A stretch of DNA of 64,000 nt from Davidsoniella eucalypti (taxonomy: Eukaryota > Ascomycota > Sordariomycetes > Microascales > Ceratocystidaceae), in the NCBI GenBank assembly GCA_004009845.1, contig RMBW01000081.1:78267-142266 (forward strand). Reading direction: 5' to 3'. How positions within the stretch are numbered: the first letter of the stretch is position 1; every line of letters begins with the position of its first letter. This document shows positions 24,180 through 35,673 of the stretch, piece after piece. The position numbers and the translations under genes are program-made. The notes under the pieces were generated by a model that saw nothing but the letters and a program-made list of their open reading frames with translations, was not told the origin of the DNA and ran no database searches.

Positions 24180-25028
24180 TTACAGGCCCATAAAGCCAGC
24201 ACCGACAGTCAGCAAGCAGATGGTGACGGCAGCGGACCGGGACAGGGTGATGCCCTGGCCGGCACTTATGACGGCGGTAGTAGTAGCTGAAGCACTAGTG
24301 CTTGACTTAGCCGAGCCGGAGGAAGTAGCAGTTCCGTTCTTGGAGGCCGAGTCAGTAGTAGTGTTTGAAGACACGTTAGTATCACCGTTGGTGACGTTGA
24401 AGAAAGCACCTCCGTTCAGAGTCTTGTCCAGACCGGTAGTGGGGAAGACAGTGGTAGGATCGAAACCGAGACGGGTTTGAGTGGCGTTCTTGAGGAACGT
24501 TAGAGCGGAGGAAGAGATGTCTGTGTGGTTGGCTAGCACGAGGACATAGCGGTGAGAGAGAGGCGTTATGGCAGGCGGTGCGGGACCGGCGTAGGAAGCC
24601 AGAGGGGTGGTTCCGGTGGCTGGGGTTAGTTGCCAGACGGTCTTGCCGTTGAGAGTGGTGGAGTTGGAGGTCTTCATGTTGGTGATGGCCCAGTGTAGCA
24701 GAGTGGTTCTGCCGGTAGATGAAGTGTTGGAGGGAACGTCCATGTCAATCATGAAGACGGCGAATTCACCGATCAGAGGAGTGCTGAAGGCAATCTTGGG
24801 GACAGTCTGAGTGTCTATTTCATAGAGTTAGTGTCTTGATGTATAGAAGATGGAATATGGTGCTTAGGGATTGTACATACCGTCTTTGGCCATCACGACG
24901 CCATCGGTGATGGTGGTCGAGCCATAGGCAACGATCAGCTGGTTGGTAGTCGACGGAGAGAAACCAGCGGGGGTAGCTGCCAAGGCCAAGGCGACCGAGG
25001 AGATCATGGAAGCAAAAGAAGCCTTCAT
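24180..25028 (-). CDS. Secreted PEBP-like (YbhB/phosphatidylethanolamine-binding) protein with GPI-type tail
   Basis: Two exons: 24881-25028 and 24180-24814; 260 aa. Residues 1-18 form a signal peptide (MKASFASMISSVALALAA). The PEBP-like fold follows, with FAVFMIDMDVPSN (the family's D-x-D-x-P element), LHWAITNM and SHRYVLVLANH. A Ser/Thr/Ala-rich stalk (about 200-238) and a hydrophobic C-terminus (TICLLTVGAGFMGL) follow, together indicating GPI anchoring or wall attachment. Several N-x-S/T sites are present. Such proteins are common in filamentous ascomycetes; their role is unknown, and lipid binding has not been shown for this subgroup to my knowledge. The upstream side of the gene (25029-25400) is purine-rich on the plus strand, hence a pyrimidine-rich leader for this gene. 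Confidence 0.85.
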
Positions 25029-27647
25029 TGTGAATGTGTATGTGTTTTGATTTTGATTGGAGATGGCAAGGAGAAGTTCAACTCGAGAGAACAACTGATC
25101 AGATAGGAAAGCAAAAAGGGATATTAAGAACACCACAAGAGAAAAGATGATAGAATTAAAATAAAATAAAACAGCAAATAAAAGGCTCGATCAACGAGAA
25201 ATAAAGACAATAAAAGCACGATAGAAGATTCCGGATCTTTGTGTGTATAAAAGAAGCGAAAAGGGCCAAGACAAAAAAGATCTTAGAGACAGTTGAATAT
25301 GATAAGAAAATAAAAATATAAAAATATAAAACAACCTGGAAAAAAGAAAGCGAGACTCTCCAACTTTAAAAGAAAGATTTCACGATTAGGTTAACAGTAT
25401 CAAGCCGTGCCCGCATCTCTTTAATAGCCGGCTAAGTTTACAATAATAATAATAAAAGGGACTTGATTTTGTTTGCTCTTGTTTTTTTCTTGCGCAACGC
25501 AAAGTCAGGATGCGGCTCCAGAAACACAAACTAAAGTTATGCTCTAACACACACATGGTGGTAATTGTATGGGATTTAGCTGGGGCTCTTTTTTTTTTAT
25601 CAAAGTTCACTCCCTTGCTTTCTTTGAACTCTTCCTCTGGTTCCTCCTCGTCATGGGTTTATTACGCAAGCTTCTTCCTTTTTTGCCGGTCGTCGTTTAT
25701 GTTTGAGGCATAAGTCACACGCAATTGTATCATCCAATAGCCTATTTAGCATAGTACATACACTCCATGTATAGTTATACCGACTCCCCACCGTCTTACT
25801 TCTTAATGGTTAGTCGGCCGAGACGAGATCAAAGACATAATACCAGTGTCCTGTACGACTCTATCAACTGCAATAGCAACGGCAGCATTGATGGCTAAAA
25901 CGCTCTGTTCTCTTTCCGTTTCTTTCACGGCACGGCTTAAATTGGACAGAGCCTTATAAAAGCAACGCTTTTCTTGGCCCAAAAGAATCAATCAATACTT
26001 TATACTGAAGAATATAAAGAAGAAGAAAAAAAATTGTAAAGAAAATCCTACTCTTTTTCTCCCTGGCAGGGAAGTTTGAAACAACCGCGGGCCAAGGCGG
26101 CGTTTGTGTCAAATTGCCAAAGTTGCTCGTTTTGATGCTCGTTTTGACTTGACGTTCTAAGTGGAGCTTTGACTCGAGAAAGAAAGAGAAAAAAAAGAGG
26201 AAGAAGGACCGTGTAAGCGTCTAGGGTTGTCCTAAGGTCTGTAAATAAACGGCCAATATACCAGAAGAGTACACAATTAAAAATCTACACTTGATAGTTT
26301 CTGTAGAAATTGAGTCACAAATATATATTAGTACTAGTTAGTTAAATGACGAGGCTTTTGTTTCTCCCCCAAAAGAAAATTGTACACATGTATGAGGCTG
26401 TCTTGTTGTTGTGTCTGGCGTTTCAAAATACGCAACATTCGTAAGGGTTAGTTGGGCATCAAAAACAACACACACCTCACTAGCAGGACGTCGATCTATA
26501 AGACGTAGAAAATTCAACATTAACGTCATGTTGAGGCTATAATGATCGAGATCAACAAGAATAACGTGATTCATTTATCTCTCTTCTCCTTTCCCTCTCT
26601 GTCCATTGTTTGCCCAGTGAAGATCCAGACCCTGTTATCTTATTATGGTCACTTTTCGCCATGTTTCTATACGCATAGATACAAAAAGCTGGTCGAAGAA
26701 ACCTTTCATGTTGAATGTCACCCTAATCCGTTTCACTGTCCAAGACTGTGTTGAGGGGGTAGTTGCGCCATCTAGTTTCTGTGCTGTCTTAGGATAGACA
26801 CCGGGAGTCCCAACTTGATATGGCAAAGTTCATTATTTTCCATTTTCTTCTCTTTTTATTTTTTTTTGCTCTCGTGATGGTTGGTATGCCACAAACAATC
26901 TTATTCCGTTTAGGTTATAGGCGAATGCTACCCATGGATGTGGTGGAACCTCTACAATACATTGTATAGCTCTGTACCGAGTGTCTGACCTTTTACAGCC
27001 ACAGAGTTCATCTGCCAGCGATGTTAACTGAGAGACATCTGAATTGTCTTCCCTGGATGTGATATAAAATGATTAACCCGGATGACACTTCAGCGCCGAG
27101 ATGATCGCCATCACCATCCTTTTTACAGTCTACATTTGGACTATGGCAGAGGCCTGACGTATATAAGGCATGATTTTTCTGTGCTTGGCGGTAAAACATC
27201 GTGACGGACCACTCGCTTGGTCTTGACTACTTTTTGTTTTTTGATATGAGTGAAGCTGAATTTTCATGGGTATTACTTTGGGTAGACAGAAAATGGTCAG
27301 AAGATCATGTTGGAGAAAGGGTTTCGTAGGCCTGGAAGTTGAAACAACTAGGGGGAAAGAGAGACATAATTGTGCTTTGATTACAGAATATGATCAGAAA
27401 ATGCTTGCTTAGTATTGTACAGATGAGAAGACATGGAAATTGATATCATGTAGTAAGAAGATGAAGATGACCGAAACGCCAACCTGCTGCAGTAAAAATA
27501 ACATCAAAAAGACAGAAAAATAAGAGATAACGAAACAAGATCAACGACCTCTGATGCTTAGCATGAGGAGAGATTGTGTATATCGATAACCTCTTGACGA
27601 TTTTTGGAGAGAATGAGAAAAGAAGAGGGAAATGGATAGAAGAAAGT
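25029..27647. other. Intergenic region between PEBP-like gene and YJU2
   Basis: 2.6 kb with no firm gene. The left third is the pyrimidine-rich leader of the minus-strand PEBP-like gene. A minus-strand frame at 26338-26574 looks somewhat protein-like and is listed separately. A TATCGATA core occurs at 27581-27588, just downstream of the YJU2 stop, but lacks the flanking bases of the 12-bp palindrome seen elsewhere. Confidence 0.45.
26338..26574 (-). CDS. Possible small or relict gene, product begins MNHVILVDLDHYSL
   Basis: A 78-codon minus-strand frame. The beginning VILVDLDHYSL and a following VCVVFDAQL resemble the alternating hydrophobic strands and Asp residues of NYN/PIN-like domains, but the frame is too short for a full domain and I see no convincing second exon. 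It could be an isolated exon, a decayed copy or chance. No neighbour is a shadow source. The assignment is speculative. Confidence 0.2.
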   Translation of the reverse strand: MNHVILVDLDHYSLNMTLMLNFLRLIDRRPASEVCVVFDAQLTLTNVAYFETPDTTTRQPHTCVQFSFGGETKASSFN

Positions 27648-28675
27648 CTAGACTAGCGGCTTCTTTTTTTTGATGCCGAGAGCCGCCGAATAGTTCTTCT
27701 TCTTCTTGACCGTGCGCTTGAACGCCGGTGCTGGATCGACTAATGGTATCTTTTTGGCGGCTATTGGTGCATTTGAAGCAGAACGTGATGAGGTGCTTTC
27801 GCCAGGTGTTTTGGAAGGTTGTGATATAGAGGTAGAAACAGACGCCGATGCCGCAGAAGAAGAAGACTCGGCAACATCATGGCTGTTGACCTCATCTTCC
27901 TCGATGATTTCGTCCATTTCCTCCAGTTGTAAGTCGTCTAAGAGCTTGCTATCCCGAGCTGCTGCAAACGCCCGTCTGGCTGCTTCCTCATCTTCCTGGT
28001 CTTGTCTCTGCAGTTCTTCGTCGACTGACTCGGTCAGACCAGCGGCAAAGTCCACGCCTTCCTTGGCTGCCATTTGTATGCGCGCATTGCGATGTCTAAT
28101 GGCATCCAAAGCATCAGCGGCAGCCATCTCACGCTGAGCATCCATATTCTTCGCTTCCAGGTCTGCCATGGCATCGTGCTCCTCTTTGCCTTCCGCCTCT
28201 GCTTCTTCGCGTTCGAGACGGTCAAGACGTTGCTCCTCAGACTCTTCCTCCTCGCTCTTATTCCACCACGGCTCCTGGTTGCGCACGGCGCCAGAGACCA
28301 TGGCATAGTTGTTGTTCTTGGGGTCGGTGCGGAAGATGATTTCGGAGCTGCATCGGGTGCATTTGATGTGGAAGAAGTAGATCTGGATGCCGAGATAGCG
28401 CTCATCGGGCGGAGTCACTTTTCGAGAGTTGAACTTGCGGCCGCGGTAGATGAATTCGCCACAGGTCGTACAGCGCATTGCGTAGGGCGCCATAAGACGA
28501 ACTGTTTGCGTCTTCGGCCCCGTTTGCTTCGGCCCGCGCCGCTTCGCGATGTTCGATGGGTCGAAGTCCCATGGGTAGTATTTGGCTGTGATGGTCTGGG
28601 TTAGCAAAGGTTGCTGTGCTGTGCGACAAAGGCATGGATTGGGAGAAGCTCACTGAGAACTTTTCTTTCGGACAT
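27648..28675 (-). CDS. YJU2: Splicing factor Yju2/Cwc16 (CCDC94 family)
   Basis: Exon 1 is only 22 nt (28654-28675, encoding MSERKVL plus one base); exon 2 is 27648-28585; 319 aa. The splice joins MSERKVL to TKYYPWDFDPSNI, the invariant start of the family. Zinc-binding pairs are CTTC (Cys46, Cys49) and CTRC (Cys83, Cys86), separated by YRGRKFNSRKV. Then come FRTDPKNNNY and a long charged, coiled-coil-prone region (about 115-250) ending in a Lys-rich tail. Yju2 joins the spliceosome with the Prp19 complex and helps the first catalytic step by acting near the branch site. The acceptor at 28587/28586 was chosen over one 8 nt upstream because only it keeps the frame. Divergent from KIN17 across 327 bp. 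Confidence 0.93.
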
Positions 28676-29002
28676 CTTGTCAGTGTTTCTTGTCGATTGA
28701 TTGATTTCCCGTCAAAGTAAACGTAAAAGTGCGAATAGGTTAGCTGGGGAAACTGGTGAAGCGCAAGGCTGATAATTGAATTCGAGGCTACTCAGGAAAA
28801 TGCCAAATGACGTTTGGCTTTATTTTGGCGTGGATAAGATAAGAAGGCTGCTTAGTCATCCCTTTTTTCTGCCCATAACACCAAGCATCCTTTGCGACAA
28901 CCGCAACAAGAGGCAAAGGGTGAGATTTCGCCATTGCACGCCAATTATTTATTTAAAGACCCCCCGTTTCTCTGCTGTTTAGCTCTGCGTAATTCAGACA
29001 AA
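28676..29002. promoter_or_regulatory. Divergent promoter region of YJU2 and KIN17
   Basis: 327 bp between the two start codons, so both promoters and leaders must lie here. The KIN17 side includes a pyrimidine-rich segment (about 28859-28882). I see no clear shared site. Confidence 0.5.
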
Positions 29003-30097
29003 ATGCCAAAAGCAGATGCCGGATCCGCAAGGCAACTTGCCAATCGCATGAAGCAGAAGGGCCTGACACGCCTAAGATTCTACTGCCAAGTTTGCGAGCG
29101 TGCAATGCGTGATGAGAACTCTTTCAAGCAGCGTAAGTGGAATACCAGCCTATAAGACTGTGAGACTATGAGACTATCTCAATATATAAATACCATACTG
29201 ACTATCGTTCTCACAGACACCCTTTCCGAGTCTCACGTCCGCAAGCTTCTCATTGTGGGCGAAGACCCAAAGAAAGCCATCAAGCAATTTAGCGACCAGT
29301 TCCTCAAGGACTTCACTTCGTTACTAAAAACTAGCCATGGAGAAAAAAAAATACACATCAACCACTTCTACCAAGAGTACATTGCCAACAAGGAACATCT
29401 GCACATGAACGCCACACAATGGTCGTCGCTCACCGAGTTTGCCAAACATCTCGGCCGTGAAGGCATCTGTCGAGTAGAAGATACCGACAAGGGCCTGCAC
29501 ATCTCTTGGATTGACAACTCACCTGAAGCCTTACGGCGTCAGGAAGCCCTCAAGCGCAAAGCAGCGCTTGAACAAGGCGACGAAGAACTCGAGCAACGCA
29601 TGATCAACCAACAGATCAGACGAGCAAAGAAGGAAGCAAGCAAAAACGGCACTTTGGGTGAGCTTAACGAGGAGGAGGCCGAGCAACGGCATGAACTCAA
29701 GCGCGAGGAAGGCGAAAAGGTTACCCTATCGTTTGGCGCGAAGAAAGATCCAGTCGATAAACCCAAGGAGATAGCAGTCACCGAAACCGAGACGGCTACT
29801 ACAGACACCCCACCTTCAGATAGCAAACATGACGAAACGCCTGCTACTAAGACGACCTCTAGCTTTGGTGGAATAAGCATGAAGATGGGCGGCCCTGCTA
29901 AACCAAAGAATGTCTTTGCCCAACAGAAGAAGAACGCTCTCGGCGGAAGCTCCAAAAAGACTATGGTAGAAGCACCTAAGAAAATGAGCGAAGCTGAACG
30001 AATCATGAAAGAAGAAATGGAACGCAAAAGGGGCCGTGAGTTCGGCGGTTCTGGTGGGCCGGCAAAGAAGATGAAATTCAACTTTGGCGGCAAGTAA
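29003..30097 (+). CDS. KIN17: KIN17 family DNA/RNA-binding protein
   Basis: Two exons: 29003-29132 and 29217-30097; 336 aa. The conserved N-terminus (MPKADAGSARQLANRMKQKG; RLRFYCQVC) leads into a C2H2 zinc finger, FYCQVCERAMRDENSFKQH-TLSESH, completed across the intron. A winged-helix-like Kin17 middle domain follows (IHINHFYQEYIANKEHLHMNATQW; LTEFAKHLGREG; HISWID). The C-terminal part is charged and Lys-rich, ending in a basic GGPAKKMKFNFGGK. The C-terminal KOW domain of animal KIN17 is absent, as is usual in the shorter fungal forms. KIN17 associates with late spliceosomes and with damaged or curved DNA. Its divergent neighbour YJU2 is also a spliceosomal protein. Confidence 0.92.
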
Positions 30098-30482
30098 TGA
30101 TTGTCTTATTCTTTTTGATTTATTGAACGGCGTTACTTGGATTACTATCGGGATTTTATAGCGGGATTTCATGTTTCTATAACTTATATTCTTCATTTTT
30201 TCTTTAAACTTTCTTATATAAAAACAGCAAATATGCCCTCAACATTAACATGCTTTCTATAAATGGGCCAACAGGACTTTATTTCACCCTTGAAATCAAA
30301 CGGGAGTTGGGCAAAAGAAAAGAAAAAAAGTGCCTTCAGCATCCGAAACAAAACAAAAAACAACAACCGTGAACGCCAGGTAACAGTACAAGTAGAAGTG
30401 CGATTGCAGGCTACTATGACCACATGCTACCAAATCAAATTATCTTTCATCGTGATGGTTACAATCGAACTGCTGTGAGTTT

Positions 30483-31045
30483 TCAAGCTTCGGCTTCCTC
30501 GGCAGAACCGTCGCGCCTAGATAGCAATATATTGTTAGTATAGTCCCTCTCCTGGTCTCGACTGAGCTGTCCCGAAAGCCAAAAAAGAAAAGGGCGAGAA
30601 TTCACATACGGAATGTACTTTATCCGGTACTCTTCCTCGATCATGGTACGGATATCATCGGGGAGTTGACCGGATACTTTGAGCGCATATACGCCACGCA
30701 CATACGTGTCGAGACGCTGCCACTTAGCGATCCAGCTGGTAGCCGGGTCATTGATAGTCATGACGCCCTCGAACATGGGCGATGTGCAAGTCTCGATCTG
30801 GTCGGCGGAGTGACGAAGGTGTAAGAATTCCTCGCAGTTAGGGCAGCCGTTGTCGCGGAAGCGCTATATAGTGGAATTTGTTAGCTGTCGATATCCTGGT
30901 TCCACAAAGGCTTATATCAGAAGACACAGGTGAGTATAGAGAGACAGAGCTCTATATGACGTACAGCATAGGTCATGACGACTGAGCACACCATGCAGGC
31001 GCGCAAGTAGCGTTGTTGGCCAGGCGCGACAAAGTTGGAAGACAT
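30483..31045 (-). CDS. SPT4: Transcription elongation factor Spt4 (DSIF small subunit)
   Basis: Three exons: 30965-31045, 30610-30863 and 30483-30516 (34 nt); 122 aa. A four-cysteine zinc finger, Cys17-x2-Cys20 and Cys34-x2-Cys37, sits in RACMVCSVVMTYARFRDNGC. The NGN-contact strand region follows: FEGVMTINDPATSWIAKWQR and GVYALKVSGQLP. It ends with an acidic tail. Spt4 binds the Spt5 NGN domain and promotes processive elongation by RNA polymerases I and II. The last intron (30517-30609) could be read through in frame, adding about 31 residues, but consensus donor GTATGT and acceptor CTAG and the family length favour splicing. Convergent with KIN17. Confidence 0.92.
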
Positions 31046-32148
31046 GGTAAAGTTCGGGGATGTATCGTGAAGCTCGAATTGGGATGATAAGTAACTGCTA
31101 GCCTGTACAATGCATAAGATATCGCAGAGGGCCAATTACAAAGAATCAGGGTAGATAAATGTAAAGAAAAAAAATCCAGAAACATGCCAAATTCAAACCA
31201 TCAAAATTCGGTCAAGTTGCGATCTAGCGCCAAAACTAACTTAACTTTAGCTCTCTTGGACTCACAAGGCTGAATATTGAAATAAACCCGCAGCCAATAG
31301 GATACCTGTTGACTTGACAGGGGTGGGCCGGCGGGGCGAGGCTGAATAACGTGAGAAATCTTAGTGGGGCCCATCCGAACTCATCTCGGCACTCTTGCGG
31401 TCATTTTTTATGTTATAGAGAGCTAGAAAAGGCAAGATATACGGAACTCTGAATCAGAAACGATACGTAAAAGACAAGGACTAAAAAGAGAATACAAAAT
31501 TATGGGCGCAGTAAGAATTGAGCTATGCTGTGATGTACAAAAGATGGAGAAAAAAAATGAACTAACTTGCTACCTAGAAAGTGAGCTTATTTGTTAAAAT
31601 ATTGCTCATGGAAAAAAACGAGGGGCTGCTTTGATACTACTATTGCTAGGACTGAGTTTAACAGCGCTGCACTTTTAAACTTAAAAGGATAGCGTTGGAA
31701 AATTTGGTAGCTTAGTTGTTCTAGCTTCGCTATTGGGAGCTAACTGATATGATGTAATACATACAATCAACGCAGAATTTCATATTTTCAAGAGCAATAT
31801 AGAGACAAAAATAGCAAGATTGAATCGTTTTTGTTGACATTATTGGCAATTCTGGAAAGCTCAAGTGCGAAATCTGGCCAGAGAAACTCAGACTTTATTT
31901 TGCATTTGGCTGTTGTTCATCCATTCGAAGGTAGATCAAGAACAAATATAAAGTTCGCTAAGGGTTATAATACAGTAGTCCTAGTTAGGGTCTAGACAAG
32001 CTAGCTAAGCTCCATAAAAAAGAAGCCGGGTATTTTGAATAATTTTATATTTCTATATTGGGAACTCCATCATTCTAACGTACTTTAATCCATTTCGTTC
32101 ACTAAAACTCGTTTACTGACACAATCTATACTCTAAATCCTAAACAAA
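31046..32148. other. Intergenic region, SPT4 / POP8-like divergent pair
   Basis: 1.1 kb, AT-rich, no supportable coding sequence. It must hold the promoters of the flanking divergent genes. Nothing else recognised. Confidence 0.5.
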
Positions 32149-32568
32149 ATGAGCGACGTTCAAATGGAAGACATCAAAAAGATGATCACCAATAAATCCT
32201 CAAAAACTATAGAACTCCAAACATGCACATCCAAAGAACCAGAATTCGCCTATGCCCAGCTCGAGATCATCTCGTCCACTTCAGACCCAGTTACGGCAGA
32301 TGCCATACAAATCCGCTCCATGATATCCAACGCCCTATCACGGTTTCTCGGAGTCGTCGGTAGCGCAATCAACCCTCATATCCTCAAGATCGAAGGCGCA
32401 GAAGCCTGGATCCGCATTCAGCGTGAGGATTTACCGGCTTTGAGTGCAGCTTTGACATTCTGGAGCGGAGTTAGTGATGGTAATGTCGATTTGGCCTTGA
32501 AATTGAAGCGGGCTGGTAACTGGTTGGGATGTCTTGTTGGGCAACAGAGCCAGGCAGATATATGGTGA
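32149..32568 (+). CDS. POP8: Ribonuclease P/MRP subunit Pop8-like protein
   Basis: Single exon, 139 aa. The fold order fits the Pop8/Rpp14-Pop5 family: a first strand (FAYAQLEII), a helix (IQIRSMISNALSRFLGVVGSAI), a strand-turn (HILKIEGAEAWIRIQREDLPALSAAL) and a closing FWSGVS segment before a basic KLKRAGNWLG. The WIRIQREDL element resembles the WIRVPRED motif of fungal Pop8. RNase P matures tRNA 5' ends, and RNase MRP cleaves pre-rRNA in ITS1; Pop8 is found in both in yeast. Assignment rests on pattern recall without alignment, so it is moderate. Confidence 0.62.
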   Translation: MSDVQMEDIKKMITNKSSKTIELQTCTSKEPEFAYAQLEIISSTSDPVTADAIQIRSMISNALSRFLGVVGSAINPHILKIEGAEAWIRIQREDLPALSAALTFWSGVSDGNVDLALKLKRAGNWLGCLVGQQSQADIW

Positions 32569-32838
32569 CCAATATATGATCCATTAGAGCTTCTTGAGTA
32601 ATCGGTTATATCGCCCAGTGTAAGATAATCATACCATTGTATAGCGTAGCACTGTATCTTTACTAACTAGCCACTAGAAACTAACAGATAGAAATTATAC
32701 CGTAGAGGAGGCATGGCATTCTCCCCAGTATATCACGATTCCACTGGCCACAAAAGCAATGTAATTTAGCATGGTGTATTTCCTTTTGTATTTGTTTTTC
32801 TATCTTATTTAGATTTATACCCCCGTAAATTTTCACAA

Positions 32839-34690
32839 CTACAAGCCCGACATCAGAGAGCTGTTGGCATATGCCTATTACAAAATGTTAGCAAAAGTGT
32901 TTCCAAGTTTGAACAAAGATGGTCCTAAAGAGTGATATGTGAACTTACCATAGGCTTGATATCGGGGTGAGGAACGGCATCGAACTTGTGGAATTGCAAC
33001 TTGAGATCGGAGCGTATGTTGATGTAGGCACCCTTGTTCTCCGTCGAGTCGCAGTATTTGGGGGCCGAGAAGACTATTTTTCTTGTTAGATGCTTTCAAT
33101 GACACAACATGTTTATAGTAGTTAAATGTTAACTTACCAGTGATACAGCGGCCATCGTGCTGAACCTCGTAGCCTTCCATGCGTACTTCGTGAGATCTGA
33201 TGATAGCTTCCAGGCTATTACGCTCACAGAAGCGCTTCGTGACATCAGGGCCGAACTGAACACCAACACCACGCTTGCTAGGTCCACGGCCTTCTTCATC
33301 TTGAGGGTCAGTCCAAAGCATCTCCATCATCAAACCGGATTGGCCGGGCTGGCGTTGAGCATGACGGTTCAGCTTGCGGATATCATCAAGTGTCACGCTA
33401 TCGTCAGAGAACAGACCGCCATGGAGAACGAAGAACTTCTTGCCGATTAGAGTAGCCAATGGCAGGGCAGAGAAGGACTCAGAGAAGAGACGGAAAACGC
33501 TATTGGCGCAAAGTTAGTCATATATAAGCACCAGAAAGAGAGATTTTGGAATATACATACCGCTCATGGTACTTAGCCTTGCATTCACCTTCAAAGCCGT
33601 ACACGCGGTTCATGTCATCGGCCTCGTGGTTGCCACGGTTGATGAAGAAGCCATTAGGACGCAGCCACTTGTAAGAGTACAAAAGCAGAGCGACCTCGGT
33701 AGACCATGAACCACGGTCGACAAAGTCACCGTTAAATAGGTACCAATGCTTTTCGTCAGGAAGGCCGTTTAGGCGGAACAGCTCCATTAGATCGAAGTAT
33801 TGGCCTATAGACATGAATATTAGCATGTGATATACATAGATCCACCTGAAATTCATCGATTTAACGTACCGTGAGTATCGCCACATACAGTCATGGTGAC
33901 ATCTTCTGGAACTTCGACCTCAACCATGGTAGGCTCGTCATGAACAATCTTCGTGACGTTGATGATAATTTGGTAGACATATTTGCGGTGAATCTTCTTT
34001 CCAGTCTTGAAGCGCTCGATCATGTCGTCAATGAATTCTTGCGTCATAGTATCGCCTAGCTTAACACCGTCGTAATCATCGGCAACAATCATGGTATCGA
34101 GATCGATTTCAGAAGCGGCTGAAGGCGCATCGGCAACTTCGATAGCGGCGAAGAATTCGAGCTTGCGGATGATTTTGCGGCACTCTTCGAGCTTGAGTTT
34201 AGCATCTCTGTTGCCTGGGTCTAAACGTGTGCATTCGCGGAAATCCTTGAGGGCCTCCTTGGGCTTGAGAATGGCAGCGTAAGCAGTACCACGGCGGTAG
34301 AACGCCTAGATGCAGAGCAAAGAAGACTGTTAGATTTACGACTGCGGGCGTCTGTGGTGAAGATAGGACTTGGGGGTTAGTGTACCTTGACGAAGCCGGG
34401 CTTAAGCTCAATGGCCTTGGTAACATCGGAGATCGCATAGCCATAGGCTTCGGACTTGATGTAGGCCTATGTAGCGGGAAAGAAGCATGCAGTTAGCGAA
34501 TGAGTTCAATAACCACTGTTATATACTTAGTGTAACATACTTGCGCACGATTCGAGTAGAAGGTAGGCTCATTGCCATTCAGCTCAATAGCCTTGCTGTA
34601 GAGTTCGATGGCCTTGGGCCAGTCGTGAGCGGCAAAGGCCTTGTTGCCATCGTTCTTAAAGGCGACAGCCTTTTCAATGTCCGTAGGCAT
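32839..34690 (-). CDS. PPT1: Serine/threonine protein phosphatase 5 (PP5/Ppt1), TPR-PPP fusion
   Basis: Seven exons on the minus strand: 34541-34690, 34386-34466, 33870-34305, 33561-33804, 33138-33499, 32949-33073, 32839-32874; 477 aa, the usual PP5 length. Residues 1-125 are three TPR repeats (FKNDGNKAFAAHDWPKAIEL; AFYRRGTAYAAI) that bind Hsp90 C-termini. The PPP catalytic core shows GDTHGQ (219-224), GDFVDRG (248-254), RGNHE (279-283), then LHGGLF and VFSAPKYCD. PP5 dephosphorylates Hsp90, its co-chaperones and clients and is autoinhibited by the TPR domain. The last exon encodes only 11 residues (AYANSSLMSGL), matching the usual PP5 tail position. All introns are short GT-AG introns. Confidence 0.95.
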
Positions 34691-35673
34691 GGCGACTGGA
34701 TGTGATACGCGAGACGGAAGGTTATAGGCAGAGCGAAATTGAGCCGGTTTAGAAGGTCTGTCCTATCAACAGGTTGGTTGGGTTGTCGGCGTAAGGGATG
34801 CGATTCAAGGTCGATCGAAGGACGGCTAGTATCGCATGGACTTGATCGTCGTCCGTCGCTTCTGGTCTGGCACGCGATCAGTAATTCCTGACAGACAGCT
34901 TTTGGTTGGCTGTTGAGGACTTAGTTGGTGGGTTAAACTAGCTAGTCGGAGCTAGGACTATATAGGCTGAAGAAAACGGATCAAAATCGCAAAGTCATAA
35001 ATATAGGTTATCTAGGCTACTACGATAACAGCAAAAGGTCTAGCTTCAAGAATTTCAAAGTATAATAAAAAAAAACCGGGTATTGTAAGATATAATGAAT
35101 GGCGTAGCTAACAGATGGAGTGAAATAAATAAAAATGATGAAAATACCTAAGCAATGCTGGCAGTCACTATACATATATATACATATATTAATTATGATG
35201 ATAATTATGTTGTTGCTTTTCTTCACGGCCCGGCTTCTGATTTCCACTATAAACTACCCCTCCAAATCCCCAGCTCAAAAGACAGTAGTTGCTATTTTAG
35301 CAAGGAAGGACCCCTCGAACTTCTAGAGGCTTCTTTTTTGGTCTTAATTTTTGTACAAGTTCCCAAGTGTTCGGCACATGCCAAACAAGGCAAGACAGAA
35401 AAATAGGCAAGGCACTTGGGAGATTGGAGTCGGTAAATCTTGTGGCGTAACTAGTGTGGCACGCGATGAAACCGATTGATAAATAAATGTGGCGCTCTCT
35501 ACATATCACCGCGACGTCATCCAGTTAAATTGTAAATCCAAAGCTTTCTTTGAGTCGCATCGCATTCAACAATTGACTTTATCATCACCAACGTCGCAAA
35601 CTTATTAAAGCCCCAGAGGCCCTTTGTTTTACTCTCCTAATATAGGGGCTTCCCAACTATTCTTCTTCTTACA
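34691..35673. other. Divergent intergenic region PPT1 / ESS2
   Basis: About 980 bp with alternating AT-rich stretches (TA-rich near 35165-35190). No coding sequence supported; contains the promoters of both flanking genes. Confidence 0.5.

Noticed and set aside
27706..28604. Plus-strand frames of 143 and 176 codons
   Set aside because: Antisense to YJU2; compositionally biased (Ser, Val) as expected for a reversed charged protein.
29539..30196. Minus-strand frames of 184 and 126 codons
   Set aside because: Antisense to KIN17.
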